Of a stretch of DNA of 64,000 bases, positions 37,290 through 49,285 are shown piece by piece. Each line of letters opens with the position of its first letter. The first letter of the stretch is position 1. The notes under the pieces are model-generated. The model ran no database searches and was not told the origin of the DNA. It worked only from the letters and a program-made list of their open reading frames with translations. This DNA is from Chromobotia macracanthus (Eukaryota; Chordata; Actinopteri; Cypriniformes; Botiidae): positions 496,001 to 560,000 of the forward strand of contig JAZGTH010000104.1 of NCBI GenBank assembly GCA_036877525.1. The letters are read 5' to 3'. The position numbers and the translations under genes are program-made.

Positions 37290-39192
37290 ACGGCAAGTAT
37301 CATTAACCGCTGGGTAACTGATCGCCATCAATTTTTCCAACATGTATGCAGTCATCTGTGAAGCAAAGCGGGTTCTGTTTGAAACATCTGCCCTTGGGCG
37401 AGCTTTTAAGTGCATTGTGGGAAAGCACAACAGACTGGAAGTGGACAACCAGTGAAAATAAGAGTGTAATTGAACTAAACTGGAAAGCTTTAAAAAATGC
37501 TTTTAAGTAATTAAAGAATTGTTTAATTGAATCCATAAGTGGAATCAGAATAATCTTCCATCAGTTTCAATTAGGTGTTTGCTCCAAATCTGTGTCTCAT
37601 TCACTTTTATGCAGACATCCATTTTCAAGCTTTATAAGAGAATCGAATGACAGCACAGACTCTCCCGGCTAAAGGAGGAAATCCGGCTGCTGTGTGTCCC
37701 CCCAAAACACCAGCTGCACTCATGAGATCTCACAAAGAGACGTTAGGAAGTCCAGTGAGTTGTTTCATGTGCTGCCAGCTGTGTGCATTCACTGTCAGCC
37801 ATTTGGACATCATGCAGGCGTTTGCCCTCAAGCTGATCTCTGGTCAGATTCTAATATCATACAAGAATAGATTTTAGTGATGGAAAACTGATCTTATATC
37901 AATGCTTTTTCTCTCATTTCTGAGAGATGAGAATCGACTAGTTCATCTCGATTAGTTTGTTTTTCTGAAAGGAAGACAGTCTTATGCTTTAATGGTGAAG
38001 TGTGTCATTTCAGTACAGCTAGTGAACAAATAGATAGCCCCGCCCCAAACTCACGCCATTGGTTGAGCTTGTTGGGTCGAGTTGCTCAAACAGAGCAGTG
38101 TTGTGATAGCACCGCTGTTTACACGTCATAGGAATTTACCTACTAACATGTATAACGTGTTTTAATATCTTTAAATTACACATTTCACATTTAAATAGAC
38201 AAAAAAACTATGAAATGGTCTTTGCACTCCAGTTCTTTTAGCACAGAAGCAGAGCCAAAGAAAGTAGTTTGTGTCATTTTCTATATTTTACATATTGTGT
38301 AGCAGTTTAATTGGGTATTCATTTAACAGTGTTCACAGACTGTCATAGTTTGTTAAACACCTTCAGTCTAACTCTGAACTTTATAACTGGATGTGGATCA
38401 ACATCCTCTTCATACAACATTTTTGACTCGAGCCCAGAAAATGGCCACCTTGATTTCACCGGGTGAACCTCTTCAACTCTGTAAACTGTATACTTATATA
38501 CACAAGCACGCAGAGAAAAACAGATTTTGCTCAGTGAAAGCACTCTGTTAAAGATGAAGTGCTCTTACGAGGAAAATGTTTTGGTCGATTGTGGCCAACA
38601 CAATATACAACATACAGTAATATAGAACAATAGACTAAATAATGCAGCAGCAGAATAAATAGTGTTAGTAAATAAATTCTTACACAACAGATCTCCAGCA
38701 ACAGTTTTTACAGGATTTTTGTAATGGATTTGAAACAAAACCATTTTTGGATTCATGTTGATTTTCTTTTTCATTTCGATGGTCTTGCAATATATTTCAG
38801 CATCTGATCTTTGTGTTCAGAGTGCCCGAAATAATTCATTTGTAAATGTTTCTTCAAATGTCCGTGTAGCTGTTTGATCCCTTCATCTCGTGATAACTGA
38901 TATCTGTCCGGCACTAGATTATTCATGACAAATCAAGTGCAGCACCTGAGCAGGTTATTTTTGCTCCTCGTCCTGAAATCAGACCTGAAGCGATGGAAAT
39001 GAGATGGTTTTGTGTGTGTCTTTGTGTTCACGAGGAAGCCAGAGAGATGTTTCACCTCTAAAAATGCTTACCACACTAAACACCTTATCTGCTTGTTTCA
39101 GTGAGCAACCAGCACTCTTCCCCCAGAGAATTCTCTCTCTGTCCTCTCCTTAACCTGTTTCCAAGGTTCATTCAATCCCCTGTCCCAGCATT

Positions 39193-39367
39193 CCCAGCTA
39201 ACAATGTTAGGTTGTAAGAATGTTTCTGTAATATTCCCATTAAGATTAACATTTCCTATTCCTTTAAAAAGGTTATTTTGAAGGTTTAGGAGCATTCAAA
39301 ACGCCCAGTTTTTTAGACGTTGTATTAACATTATTGCTTGTATATAAGAATGTTATTTCAGCATGTT
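39193..39367 (+). mobile_element. AACGTT fold-back element, 3'-truncated
   Basis: cccagctaacaatgttaggt through tattaacattattgcttg. The right half is missing. Confidence 0.7.
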
Positions 39368-40065
39368 AATTAATGTGAAAGTAGTTAAGTAATGTGAAAA
39401 TAGTCTATACTTTTTAAAATAGTATTTATGCCTTATGTTAGTTTTATGTAATTAATTTCCTTTTAACACGAAATTACCGGATATAATGAGCGTTATACAT
39501 AAAATGGCAAAATGCTTCATAAACAATCCTTCATAAAATGCTCGTGAAATGATTCATAAAAAGCTTCATAAAAAATATCAATGATATCTGGTCATTTTGG
39601 AGTTAAACATGAATATTCTTGACTGATGTTGAGATATTTGCCCACATAGTGTAGAACAGGAAGGCAAAACAGTGGAGAAACAGACAGTCAGTAAGACTCA
39701 TCACAGATCTCTGAGGATCGCTCTCTGTGCGCTTCTTAAAAGACTCTAGAACCACAGAGACAGTCCCGTCATCTTAAATATGAGTGTCACGTATGAACAC
39801 ACATGGAGACAGAAATAGTTCCTGACACAAAGAATCTCATATTCCTGTTTTCAGTCTGTCTGTTTACTCTGATCAACCCCTCGAGCGCTCGCAGCTCGCA
39901 CCCCAACCATTTCCATCAGCCTCCTGGTTCTGCTGTTGCTATGCAACGTTCTGCTGTTGTTAAGTGAGGCAGTAATTAGTGTTAGATCTGAATACGTTGT
40001 TATCGCCTCTCAGATTCGCCACGGCTGAAATATTTACACTCAAGTTCCACCACAGTATGCTGTCG

Positions 40066-40374
40066 TAGCTACAGGAAACATTCTCAAAATGTTGGCTAAT
40101 GTTCTCTAAAAGTTTTCTTAAAGTTATCAAAAAGCGTTCTTGCAGTAACGTTAATAGAACTTTTTAACGTTATATATCATATATTAAAATGTCGCTAGTG
40201 GAACGTTTTAAAAACATTACAGAATTAATAAGATTGAATAACGTTCTTAAACCGAGCAATAATGTTAATACAGCAGCTAATAAAACTGTTCCTAGAACAT
40301 TCAAAATAACATTTTTAATGTTTTTTTTACTTAATGGAAACATTAGGGAAACGTTCTTATAACCTAAAATTGTT
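40066..40374 (-). mobile_element. AACGTT fold-back element, near full length
   Basis: Reverse-oriented. It carries tggctaatgttctctaaaag, aaccgagcaataatgttaat and acgttcttataacctaaaat, with diverged termini. Confidence 0.8.
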
Positions 40375-40823
40375 CTGCCTACAAAATCCATCTGCCTACA
40401 GCTGATGCATTTTTATTAATATTACTGTGTAGAAATGAATAAACAACATTTCATTTGTTTTTAAAACAAAATCTAGCTATACGTGGATGCGCTCCACACG
40501 GCGTCAGCTTTGAGAAACAAAGTTATCAGTTAACACTTTCTAATAGGTAATGTTTTTATCCTTTCTATCAATGAGAGACAAGAAGAAAGCCAAATCTGAA
40601 TTTAATTAGGTTAGTTATTAGTGTCCTCGACTAACCTCACTATGGTGCTTATATCATTAAACGCACACCATCCGTGCTATCCAACAAAATCGTACAGTAT
40701 GTACAGTAGTAAAGCGCTAGTTTGGGTTCTTGTTTAAAGAAATGTTTCAGGTTCGATACAAGTTAAGCACACTCAACAATGTTTGTGAAATGATGTTGAT
40801 ATCTCCTCAAGCACTTACGCGTG

Positions 40824-40950
40824 CAACATTTTTAAAACGTTCCACTTACACATTAAGCATAATGTTTTGATATATTTAAGGTTAAAAAGTTCCACTAATG
40901 TTACTGCAGGAACATTTCTGGTAACTTTGAGAGAACGTTTGGAGAACGAT
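40824..40950 (+). mobile_element. AACGTT fold-back element, fragment
   Basis: Only the right half is present: tttttaaaacgttccactta to gagagaacgtttggagaacg. Confidence 0.65.
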
Positions 40951-41282
40951 GGGAGGGCCGTAAACTTCACTTCCTCTCAGCACCAGCAGTGGCACAATTT
41001 ATAAGTGGTGCCTCTCAGAAGCCAGAAGAACCAAGAGAAGGTTCTGTGTTCTAGAGAAAACATCTGACAGGAAGGAAGCCATTAAGTGGGAAGATTAAAC
41101 AACACTGTGAGTTTTAGTCACTGAGTAAATAATCCAGTTTCAGTCTGCAGTGCTTCACTCTCACCAGTGCTGGAGATAAGCTGAGCTCATTAACTAATGA
41201 AGACAGTTTTCTTTATGAGTTTGACCTTGCTTATACATGGCTGTAGAAATGTGTGTGTCGTGGTTATATCAGTCCAGTGGGG

Positions 41283-41404
41283 TTCTTACAGCTTAACTCA
41301 AAAGCCACAGGTTCGAATCCCAGGGAATACAAACTGCTGAGTGAGAAGCCTTGAAGCTAAGTCTCTTCTGATAACACATCTGCCAAATGCATTATTGTCA
41401 ATGT
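41283..41404 (+). mobile_element. tRNA-derived SINE, diverged
   Basis: A perfect B box GGTTCGAATCC at 41310-41320, then aagctaagtctcttctgata and catctgccaaatgcatt as the tail. Confidence 0.65.
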
Positions 41405-41441
41405 ATGACAGTCCTACAAGAAAAGTTTCTTTATTGGACCT

Positions 41442-41670
41442 TAAAGGGACAGTTCACCCACAAATGAAACACTTTCCATCATTTACTCACCCTATATGAT
41501 CCTGTAAGTCATTTCAAACCTTATGTTCTGTGGAACACAAAGATATTTTGGGAAATGTCTCTGTGGTTTTCTGTCCATACAATGGAAGTCAGTGAGTGCC
41601 ACTGTTTTTTCCTTACCAATGTACTTCACAAATATCTTACATTTTCATTTTGGGTGAACTATCTCTTTAA
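41442..41670. mobile_element. TTCACCC MITE, near full length
   Basis: aagggacagttcacccacaa to cattttgggtgaactatctc then tttaa, with atgttctgtggaacacaaag in the interior. Confidence 0.78.
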
Positions 41671-44600
41671 AAGGTTTTTTAAAGAGGTTTTTATTAGGAA
41701 CCTCTTACAGGTTCTGTATAGAAGCCCAATAAATGTGTTCACAACACATTCATTTGACCTGACTACGTTTTTTTATATGAGGAGTTACTGTATATATTTA
41801 CGAGACCTCCTCTTAGCTGTACATGCTCTGACCGTCAGGCTGTATAGTACATGAGTAAAACTGTCAGAATATACACAGAAACTTAAAACCCTTCACATCA
41901 GCAGTGAAAAGTTCAGGCAGACACTGGCCAATTATTTTGACTGTGTGAATCAAAGAAAGAAGTGAAGCTGAATTTCCTTTAAAAACCAGAAGAACAAACA
42001 GTCAAGGGCTCTTTTTGAAGACGCCTGGACTCTTTGATATCAGGCTCTATTAAATCTGTTCAGACCCTCAGCTGTGTGATACCTCATGCCCTCATCATCT
42101 CCCCTCCCGCTGCGGGACTTCTGTTTGCTTTTCTCCTGAACTCATTTGCAATTTGTTTCGATAAAGCCTTAATTTTCCCGTAATTATTACCCTGCAAAGC
42201 AGCTTGTGGCAAATATTTATGTAGATTTTAGGTTAGTGATTAAATAAAAAAATAACAGAATTGCATTCAGACTGCTAAATGCATGAAATTAAAGACATTT
42301 CTGTGCTTTTATTGGCACAATCCTGCTTTTGGTGGTTTATTTGGATCAGTCTTAAAGTCCATATTATTCTTGGTTATGTTGGTTTTCTCCATAGAGTTCA
42401 TGCAGGGTGATATTCTCAGTCATAGAGGTTTACTGTTATGTTGGGTAAATACTATATTTCAAAGTTCTTGTGTGAAGTGAATTGAGTCATTGTGTACTGT
42501 TTTATTATCCCTGTGTGATCTCTGTGTAAACTGTGTTCACAGGTCTGTAGATGAACTGTGATGAAATGCTTTGAGAATAATGGACAGTCACACACCTGGA
42601 TAGCTCAGGTGAGGCCTGGGAGTGGCCTCAGTCTTTAATCTGATTGGCTGGCTTCTATATAATAATAATCTATATCTGTATATATATATTTTCTATTCAT
42701 TTATAGTTTCAGGCTGCTACAACGGTCATTTTCTTAGAAATAAGTTGGGTTATACAAAAATATGTAAATTTCAAGGTATAATTTTCTGAGTTTCTATACC
42801 AGACAGCCAGGAACAGTAAGGTGATGCAGTGCGTGTGTTTACAACCTGCACAGGTGAGGCCGTCATGTTTGTTTGAAGATCTTGTTCTGCTTTTTGAGCC
42901 CAGGTTTCTGCAAGCTCTTTAGAGCTCCTGTGTTGTTTTTGGACAGGAAGTGACACGAACAAAAGGAAGGAACTGAGTGTTTGTGGAGCTGTCTTCATAC
43001 CAGTGTGTGTGTGTGTCTGTGTAGGGGGGATAGCTTATGATCTTCCTCACTCAGCGTGAGGTTTTCTCTCAAGCATGAAAAATCTCAGGTCCAGCTGACA
43101 CGATCGTTCCTCCCTGTAGGTCTTGCACATGTTGCTTACTGTTGTTGTTTTTTTGTGTGTTGCAGACTATTTTTTACAATTGTAGCTTAACTACTTTAAA
43201 TAAATCCACAAGTTTAGGACTAGCTTCCCCAACACTGGACCCCAGTGTGTGTATTTGTGTATGTACATGCTGCGTGTGTTGATATCCTTAGCCGGCTCTT
43301 GTTCTTTGTTCTCCTCGTGTGTTTTTGTGTGTGTGTCTATGTGTGTTTTGTTTCATTGTGCACAACTCGAACCTCAGTCACGAGACAGCCCCCACTGTCA
43401 CCCCCCCCACACACACACACTCACACTCTGTTCATTGGCTTTGTCGAGGAGCGGAAAACAAACAGTGTGATTCCTGTAATGCTGCTGTGGGTGGCATTAG
43501 TCAACAGGAGGCTGTATTAAACATAAAATGCCGTGGCTGTTGACTCTTAGTCATTGTTCTGCTGTTGAATACATCAGCCTCAGAACAGAGAGTTTAATAT
43601 GCCCACAGTAGCTCTGGAGTAACCGTGCAGCATTTGGAAAACTCATCTTCAGGACTTGTAAAGAGATACTTGGCCTTCTGTTTTTTTTTTTGGTTCTCTG
43701 GCAGTTTTATTTCATTGCAGATGTTTTATTAAATTAAATTTTTCCTGCCATGATGATGTACAGTTGGAATTAATTTGAAAGCCCTCTGAATGATTAAAAG
43801 CGACACTGTGTAAAAAAATGTATCTTTGCCTTTAACTTCCGACTCCTGAGCTGGTTTATCTGAGATTTAAGACACATGAGTTGCAATTTGTTGCGGCGTG
43901 ATCAGGAGTGATTTATGTGCGATGATGGAGTTTCTAGTGTTCATTGGAAAGTGCAGTCATGAATATATGCAATAAATAGTGCATTAAAACTGTTTAAAGC
44001 AAATTATTGTGGAACAGCATGCATAAAATATATTTACCCACCTGAGAGGTATTAATAATATTGGTGATTTAAAAGAATCACACTTGTTTTCACTCTGTGA
44101 CGGTCTAAGCTCTGTTTAAAGCTTTGGTTTCGTTATAGGTGAGGGTTCGAGATGAGACTTCCTGTTTGTGTTAACCATTGGCAGACGGGGTGGGATATGA
44201 GTCCAGGAGACCTGCCTGGAACCGGTCATTATTTTTGCAGTTCTGTTCAATGCAGCTTACAGTGCAGAAATGACAAACAACAGCTTTAAATGTGACCTAC
44301 ATTTGAAATAGAACCCGGCTGAAATTGAAGATAATGAAAATATCGTCTCAGTTTACATACCAAAAGAAGGACGGCAAACCCCACGCTCGCCTCCCACATC
44401 ATAAATCGTAGCAGCGGTATTTTAAACAACCTAGGGTGCACAGAAAGAAAATGACTGTCGTTTTACAAGCGGACACGGATTTCTACAGCTGACATGACAA
44501 GCCCCTGCTGCGGCCCGTCAGTCTGGAAGACTCCATCATCGTAATGCAAGCTGATAACTCCTGGCGCGATACCTTCAGAGCTAGTCTGTGCTTTGTGTTT

Positions 44601-45074
44601 TTGTTAGCAGTGAATGAAAGCCTGTGTTTCTGCCTCGGGTTGCTTTGATGCCGATAGAACAGGCGGTTTCTTTGAGATTTCAGAGTTAAAGAAGCTCAGA
44701 CTGTCTCCAGTCTGATGAGGAAGATTTTGTAGCTGATAGAGCATGTAAATATCTGTATTTGGATGACATGCACCAGCGCAGGTGTGTGAGGTTTGTGCAG
44801 CTTCATTTCTGCAGGCTGATCTGATCACTGAATTATAATCAGATGTAATCAGACTGGTATTTTAGAAACATTTGTATCTGTCGTGCAGTGAGTCAGTACC
44901 TACAGTGCTGTGAAACATTTGGTCACTGTGATGTGTGTGTGTGTCAATTACATTGAAGTACTGTGATTGTGTCAGATTTTGTACAAGGGAGTCAACATGG
45001 TCATTCTTATAAAGCTTATTTGTCTTATGAAAGTCAGTCTGTTCCTCACATAAAGATGTCATGTCTTAAAAAAA

Positions 45075-45361
45075 CTTGGAATATAGAGACAAACAGATGA
45101 TTTTTATGAAGCCTTTATGGTGCCTTTTTGGAGCTTGACAGCTTAAGTCCCCATCCACTTCCATAGCTCCAGTCCCCATCCACTTCCATAGCTCCAGTCC
45201 CCATCCACTTCCATAGCTCCAGTCCCCATCCACTTCCATTGGGTGAAAGCAGCTCAGGAACTGCTACTGTAGTGTTTCACATGATGTGTCCTGAATTTGA
45301 AAATTGTAAATCATTACAGAATTATTCCATTTGGGTGATTGGGTTAAACTATCTCTTTAAA
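45075..45361. mobile_element. probable TTCACCC MITE with an internal minisatellite
   Basis: The right end tgggttaaactatctcttta is that of the family, and gtccccatccacttccat resembles its central gtccattgacttccat-type block, here multiplied in tandem. The left end is unclear. Confidence 0.45.
45146..45239. repeat. 25-bp minisatellite, 3.8 identical copies
   Basis: The unit begins agtccccatccacttccata and ends gctcc. Copies start at 45146, 45171, 45196 and 45221, the last cut at 19 bases. All are identical, so the expansion is recent or homogenised. Confidence 0.92.
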
Positions 45362-45809
45362 AACAAAGCAAGGCTAACACTTATTTTCTATAACCCCTTG
45401 GTCTCAACAGTATTTACAACCTTTGTCAGCACAAACCACAGAAACAAACATCCAGACAAATGGCCTCATCTGTAAGGATTTCTCTGTTGTTCGTCTTAAA
45501 GCTCCAAACAAACAGTTTTTGATCAGAAAATCCTCCATACAGACGATCTGTTTAAAACATCATGCTTAAAATCTAAATGCTTTGACACTGTTTTCCCAAG
45601 ATGAGCAGGATTTCAAGCTGTGTTTAATTAGCCAGTGAAACAGCAACGTTTTCTGCTAGTAATATTGCCGCTTAGAGAATGATTTCAGAAACCATTTTAA
45701 AATACGCATTTTTAAAGTATTAGAACAACACTGAAAATTAGTCATACGAAACCAGTTTCACCGTTTAGATGAGGTGGAGGCAGGTGGTTTTAAGTAAAAA
45801 GTCTCTTGA

Positions 45810-45856
45810 AGGGTTAGTTCACCAAAGAAAATTGTTATAATGTACTCACTCCCATT
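45810..45856. mobile_element. TTCACCC MITE, left-end fragment
   Basis: gggttagttcaccaaagaaa to tgtactcactcccattccc. It is cut off exactly where the fold-back element at 45857 begins, suggesting a further nested insertion or deletion. Confidence 0.55.
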
Positions 45857-46316
45857 CCCGCTTACAGTTTTGGGTTGTAAAGAATGTTTCTCTAACAAAA
45901 AATGTTAAAAACTTTAATTTGAACGTTCAAAATGTCCAGTTTTTTAGACGTTGTATTAATGTTACTTCTTGGTTCAAACTGTTTTTAAAATGTTCCATTA
46001 ACAACAACATTTTTGATATATATATTTCCATTTCCATTTACGCATTTGGCAGACACTTTTATCCAAAGCGACTTACAGTAGATTCAATGTCTTGTACATA
46101 CGAGACATTTGTCAGTATGTTGTGCTCCCCTTGGGATCGAACCCACAACCTTTGCATTGCTAACACAATGCTCTACCAGCTGACCTATAGGAATACACGA
46201 ATATATGATATATAACGTCAAAAAAACATTCTACTAACATTACTGCAAAAACAGTTTTTGATCACTTTGAAAGAAATTTGAGAGAACATTGTGCCAAGAA
46301 CATTTCCTGTTGGCTA
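45857..46316 (+). mobile_element. AACGTT fold-back element interrupted by a SINE
   Basis: The left part (gcttacagttttgggttgta to acaacatttttgatata) and right part (atatatgatatataacgtca to cctgttggct) of one copy are split by a SINE-like insert at about 46025-46194. The break lies at the AT-rich tatatgatatata core. Confidence 0.8.
46025..46194 (-). mobile_element. tRNA-derived SINE nested in a fold-back element
   Basis: On the minus strand the insert carries an A-box-like ggtcagctggtagagcattg and a B box GGTTCGATCCC (complement of 46133-46143). It ends in the fish SINE tail ctgtaagtcgctttggataa followed by agtgtctgccaaatgcg. Length is about 170 bp. Confidence 0.8.
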
Positions 46317-47047
46317 AGATGTTGTTTCAAATCTATATGACTGACCAAAAAGCTCCACAAAAGATTTGTGTGTTGAACATCCTACAGATGGAATTGTTAG
46401 GCGATTAGTCTATACACTGAAAATCTGCTCTCATAGATCTCAGATCACGTTTGTCTGTTTCAGACACTCGTTTGAACTGTCATGACGTTCATGAAAGAGA
46501 GTGATGGCTTTCTCCATTGCTGCATTGCAGATGCCTTTTCTCAGTCTCACAACTTTGTCAGAGTTTCTCATGACTTTGTGTGTGAGCTTCTCTCCAGACA
46601 TCAGGGTCTCATTAGGCTGTATGTCCGAGTATGAGTGAGAGCTGTGAGGAACAGCATTAGCCTTGTTCTCATGTTTAAACACACAGCATCAGATCTCTCT
46701 GCACTGAGTCGTCTTCTCCACAAATCTCCATCAGGCTGAAGCTCGGCCTCAGGATAAAGTCACCCTGTCGTTCCTCACTCATCTTTATTCAGAAGCTGTA
46801 ACACGCCTCTGTCTCCCCATCCATCTTTCTCGTCTTCTTTAACCTCTCTTGACCCCAGCTGCTCTACGGCACAGTTGATAGAAGACTGTAGCTGCAGTTT
46901 TCTCAACTGCTTTCATTTCTATTACATTTACATTCTGTTACATCTCATGTGTTCTCAAGTCATTCAGTGATATTAAAATTCTGTTCTAGACTGATAAGCT
47001 AGTAATTATAAAGACTCATAACCAAATCAATACATTAAATCAATACT

Positions 47048-47213
47048 GGGATGAATGAATGGATGAGTGGATGGCTGGATGGATGGCTGAATGGATGAAT
47101 GGATGAATAAATGAGTGGATGAGTGAATAGATAAATGACTGGTTGAATGGATGACTGGCTGAATGGATGAATGGCTTAATGGATGGATGGATACCTGGAT
47201 GGATGAATGGATG
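47048..47213. repeat. degenerate ATGG/ATGA tandem repeat
   Basis: About 40 units of four bases (gatggatgaatg with variants). The minus-strand frame rich in HPxIHxxIH is an artefact of this repeat. Confidence 0.9.
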
Positions 47214-48305
47214 TTTTTTTTTCAAATATAGAATCAGTTATGATGCTTAGGTGAATTTAGACATAACGGTATGGATAGCTGTTCATTTTGAGATCTGCTT
47301 GTTGACAAAAACAACAATATTAAATATATCAGGTCTTACGTGTATTATAGAATAGTTCATTTCTTAAATTTATCCAGAGTTGTACAGTTTAACTTAGACG
47401 GCTGGTATTCTGCAAGGTGTCCTGGTGTTTGCAGGTGTTCTGTGTTCTCCTGTTCTTCATGTAAGTTCTCACCAACCAGCACAAAGACCCACCTGAGAAA
47501 AGAGAAGAATGTAATTCCATTGACATCCCCCGAGTCCATACAGATTTACTACATACACCAGATAAATACAAGAAAGAGATGAATGTGCCGATAAGCAACA
47601 GTGGAACAAAGAAAGAGTGTGTCTTTCCTGCACACACACACACACGTGTGCAGCAGTCATTAACAGCATCGGGGTGTGAGCCTGCTCAGTGTGACTGTTG
47701 AGTGAGTCTTAAAATAATCCAGTGAAGAGTGACGAATCCCAGCAATAAAACTCATTATCAGCTCCAGCGTTCCAGCAGACTCAAAGCTTCATGTACCTGA
47801 AACATATAATCACACAGACTCCCAAAATCCCCTTAGACACTCTCTGTGTGTGTGAGAGATGTGAACATCACTGCTGGAGCTGCATTTTAAAGAGATCACA
47901 CGTCGCCTTCGTGATTTGTGACTCTGGGTTGATGAGCAAAAAAAAAGAGAGTTGTAGTGATTTTGTGTGAACTGTCTTAATACACACTGTTTAAAAGTGA
48001 GGATTGCATATCAAAACTACAAGACTGTCTGTCAGACATAACTATATGTCTGTCTGTCTTTTTTCTTGTCTATCTGGGTTTTTTTTTGCATGTCTGTATT
48101 TTTTTTCTTAATGTCTCTTTCTTTCTGTCTGTACTATTGTTTTTCTATCTGTATGATTGTATGTCTGTGTCTGTTTATTTGTCTGTATGTTTTGTTAATG
48201 CAGGAGTCTGTGTCTGTTTATCTGTCTGTATGTTGCGTAGGTTTCTGGTACATGGTGTTTTGTGTGTGTGTTTCACAGCTCTGTGTTTTCTCTCTCTCTC
48301 TGCAG

Positions 48306-48342
48306 ATTTCTCTCTAGCTGCTCTGTACAGAACTGTGCAGTC
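48306..48342 (+). other. tanc2: 5' UTR part of tanc2 exon 3
   Basis: These 37 bases lie between the inferred acceptor (AG at 48304-48305, after a run of about 18 pyrimidines) and the start codon. They contain an in-frame TAG at 48315-48317 relative to the last ATG of the upstream leader exon. That closes a four-codon upstream reading frame before the main ATG. Confidence 0.65.
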
Positions 48343-48406
48343 ATGTTCAGAAACAGTCTGAAGATGCTGCTGGGCGGCAAGTCCAACCGCAAGAACAGAA
48401 ACAGCA
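48343..48406 (+). CDS. tanc2: tanc2 first coding exon (start codon)
   Basis: ATG at 48343 opens 21 complete codons plus one base, reading MFRNSLKMLLGGKSNRKNRN then S. This matches my memory of the vertebrate TANC2 N-terminus, which has one extra residue before the GG. The peptide is short and strongly basic, and has no signal peptide. The exon begins after an AG at 48305 preceded by a long pyrimidine run, and ends at a GTAAGT donor (48407-48412). It stops in phase 1, matching the exon at 63334. Context at the ATG is moderate, with G at -3 and T at +4. Further AGs at 48317, 48330 and 48340 could serve as alternative acceptors without changing the protein. TANC1 starts differently as I recall it, so TANC2 is preferred. 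Confidence 0.88.
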
Positions 48407-48852
48407 GTAAGTTGAAGTCATTTTAATGTCACACCATTGATGTTGCACTTTTAAGATGCTGTCAAATCCAAAACTGCTCAGCCTATCAATGTCCTACTTG
48501 AATATGGGGGGACAAGCATCTCAAGCGTATTCACCTTTGACTTGTACAATTTTAGAAGAGGCCGTGTGTGTTTCTGTGTGTGTTTTAGCTTAGAGAGACT
48601 TGAGGCTTTCACCGAAGAGATCTTAATCATCAGAAGCAGCTGTTGAAGTGAAATTAAGCTGTAGGTTTAAAGAGTTTGAAGAGAATCTGTGTCCCACACA
48701 AGCCCCCCTGTATTCTGTCTGCTGACTGTAATGTTTTCTCCTGCATTTAAGAGCTCAGATACGCCGGGGGGGCTCTGCAGTGGGAGGGACGTGGAGATCT
48801 TTGTGAACATTCTTTCAGTGTTTTTGTGGTAGAGCTGCGAGGCACAGTCATG

Positions 48853-48854
<2 letters not shown>

Positions 48855-48933
<79 letters not shown>
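48855..48933. repeat. (TG)n microsatellite
   Basis: About 39 uninterrupted TG units, the longest such tract here, about 450 bp after the start-codon exon. Confidence 0.93.
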
Positions 48934-48935
<2 letters not shown>

Positions 48936-48974
48936 AGCAGTGTTTGCTCTTTGATTTTCACTGAAGTGTGGCTG

Positions 48975-49285
48975 CCCAGCTAACAGGGAACGTTCATAGG
49001 ATGTTGGCTACTGTTCTCTAAAAGTTCTTTCAATGTTATCAAAAATGTTTTTGCAGTAACATTAGTAAATGTTTTTTAACATTATTTATTAAAAACGTTA
49101 TTAAATTGTTACTGGAACGCTTTAAAAAGTTACAGAATTAAAAACTGTTTAAGTAACGTTCTCATAACCAAGCAATAATGTTAAACTTGTTAATCAAACA
49201 TTTGAGGTTTCATTCATAGAACATTCAAAATAACATTTTTAATGTTTTTGGTACGTAATGGAAACGTTCAAAATTGTTAGCTGGG
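48975..49285 (-). mobile_element. AACGTT fold-back element with direct-repeat flanks
   Basis: Reverse-oriented, cccagctaacagggaacgtt to aaaattgttagctggg. The octamer tgtggctg occurs at 48967-48974 on the left and 49288-49295 on the right, consistent with an 8-bp target duplication (hAT-like) offset by two bases. Confidence 0.82.

Larger units (their letters stand above)
28999..48305 (+). other. tanc2: tanc2 intron 2 (inferred)
   Basis: Runs from the GTGAGT donor to the start-codon exon. No coding exon was recognised on either strand. It holds the DR1 motif pair at 32963-32993, three large (CT)n or (GT)n microsatellites near 33-35 kb, six fold-back copies (one with a nested SINE), copies of two other MITE families, a 25-bp minisatellite at 45146-45239 and a degenerate ATGG repeat at 47048-47213. 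Stretches at 30000-32500, 37300-39190 and 41700-45060 hold nothing I can name. Confidence 0.55.

Noticed and set aside
47040..47225. His/Pro/Ile-rich repeat protein on the minus strand
   Set aside because: Translation of the degenerate ATGG/ATGA tandem repeat, not a gene.
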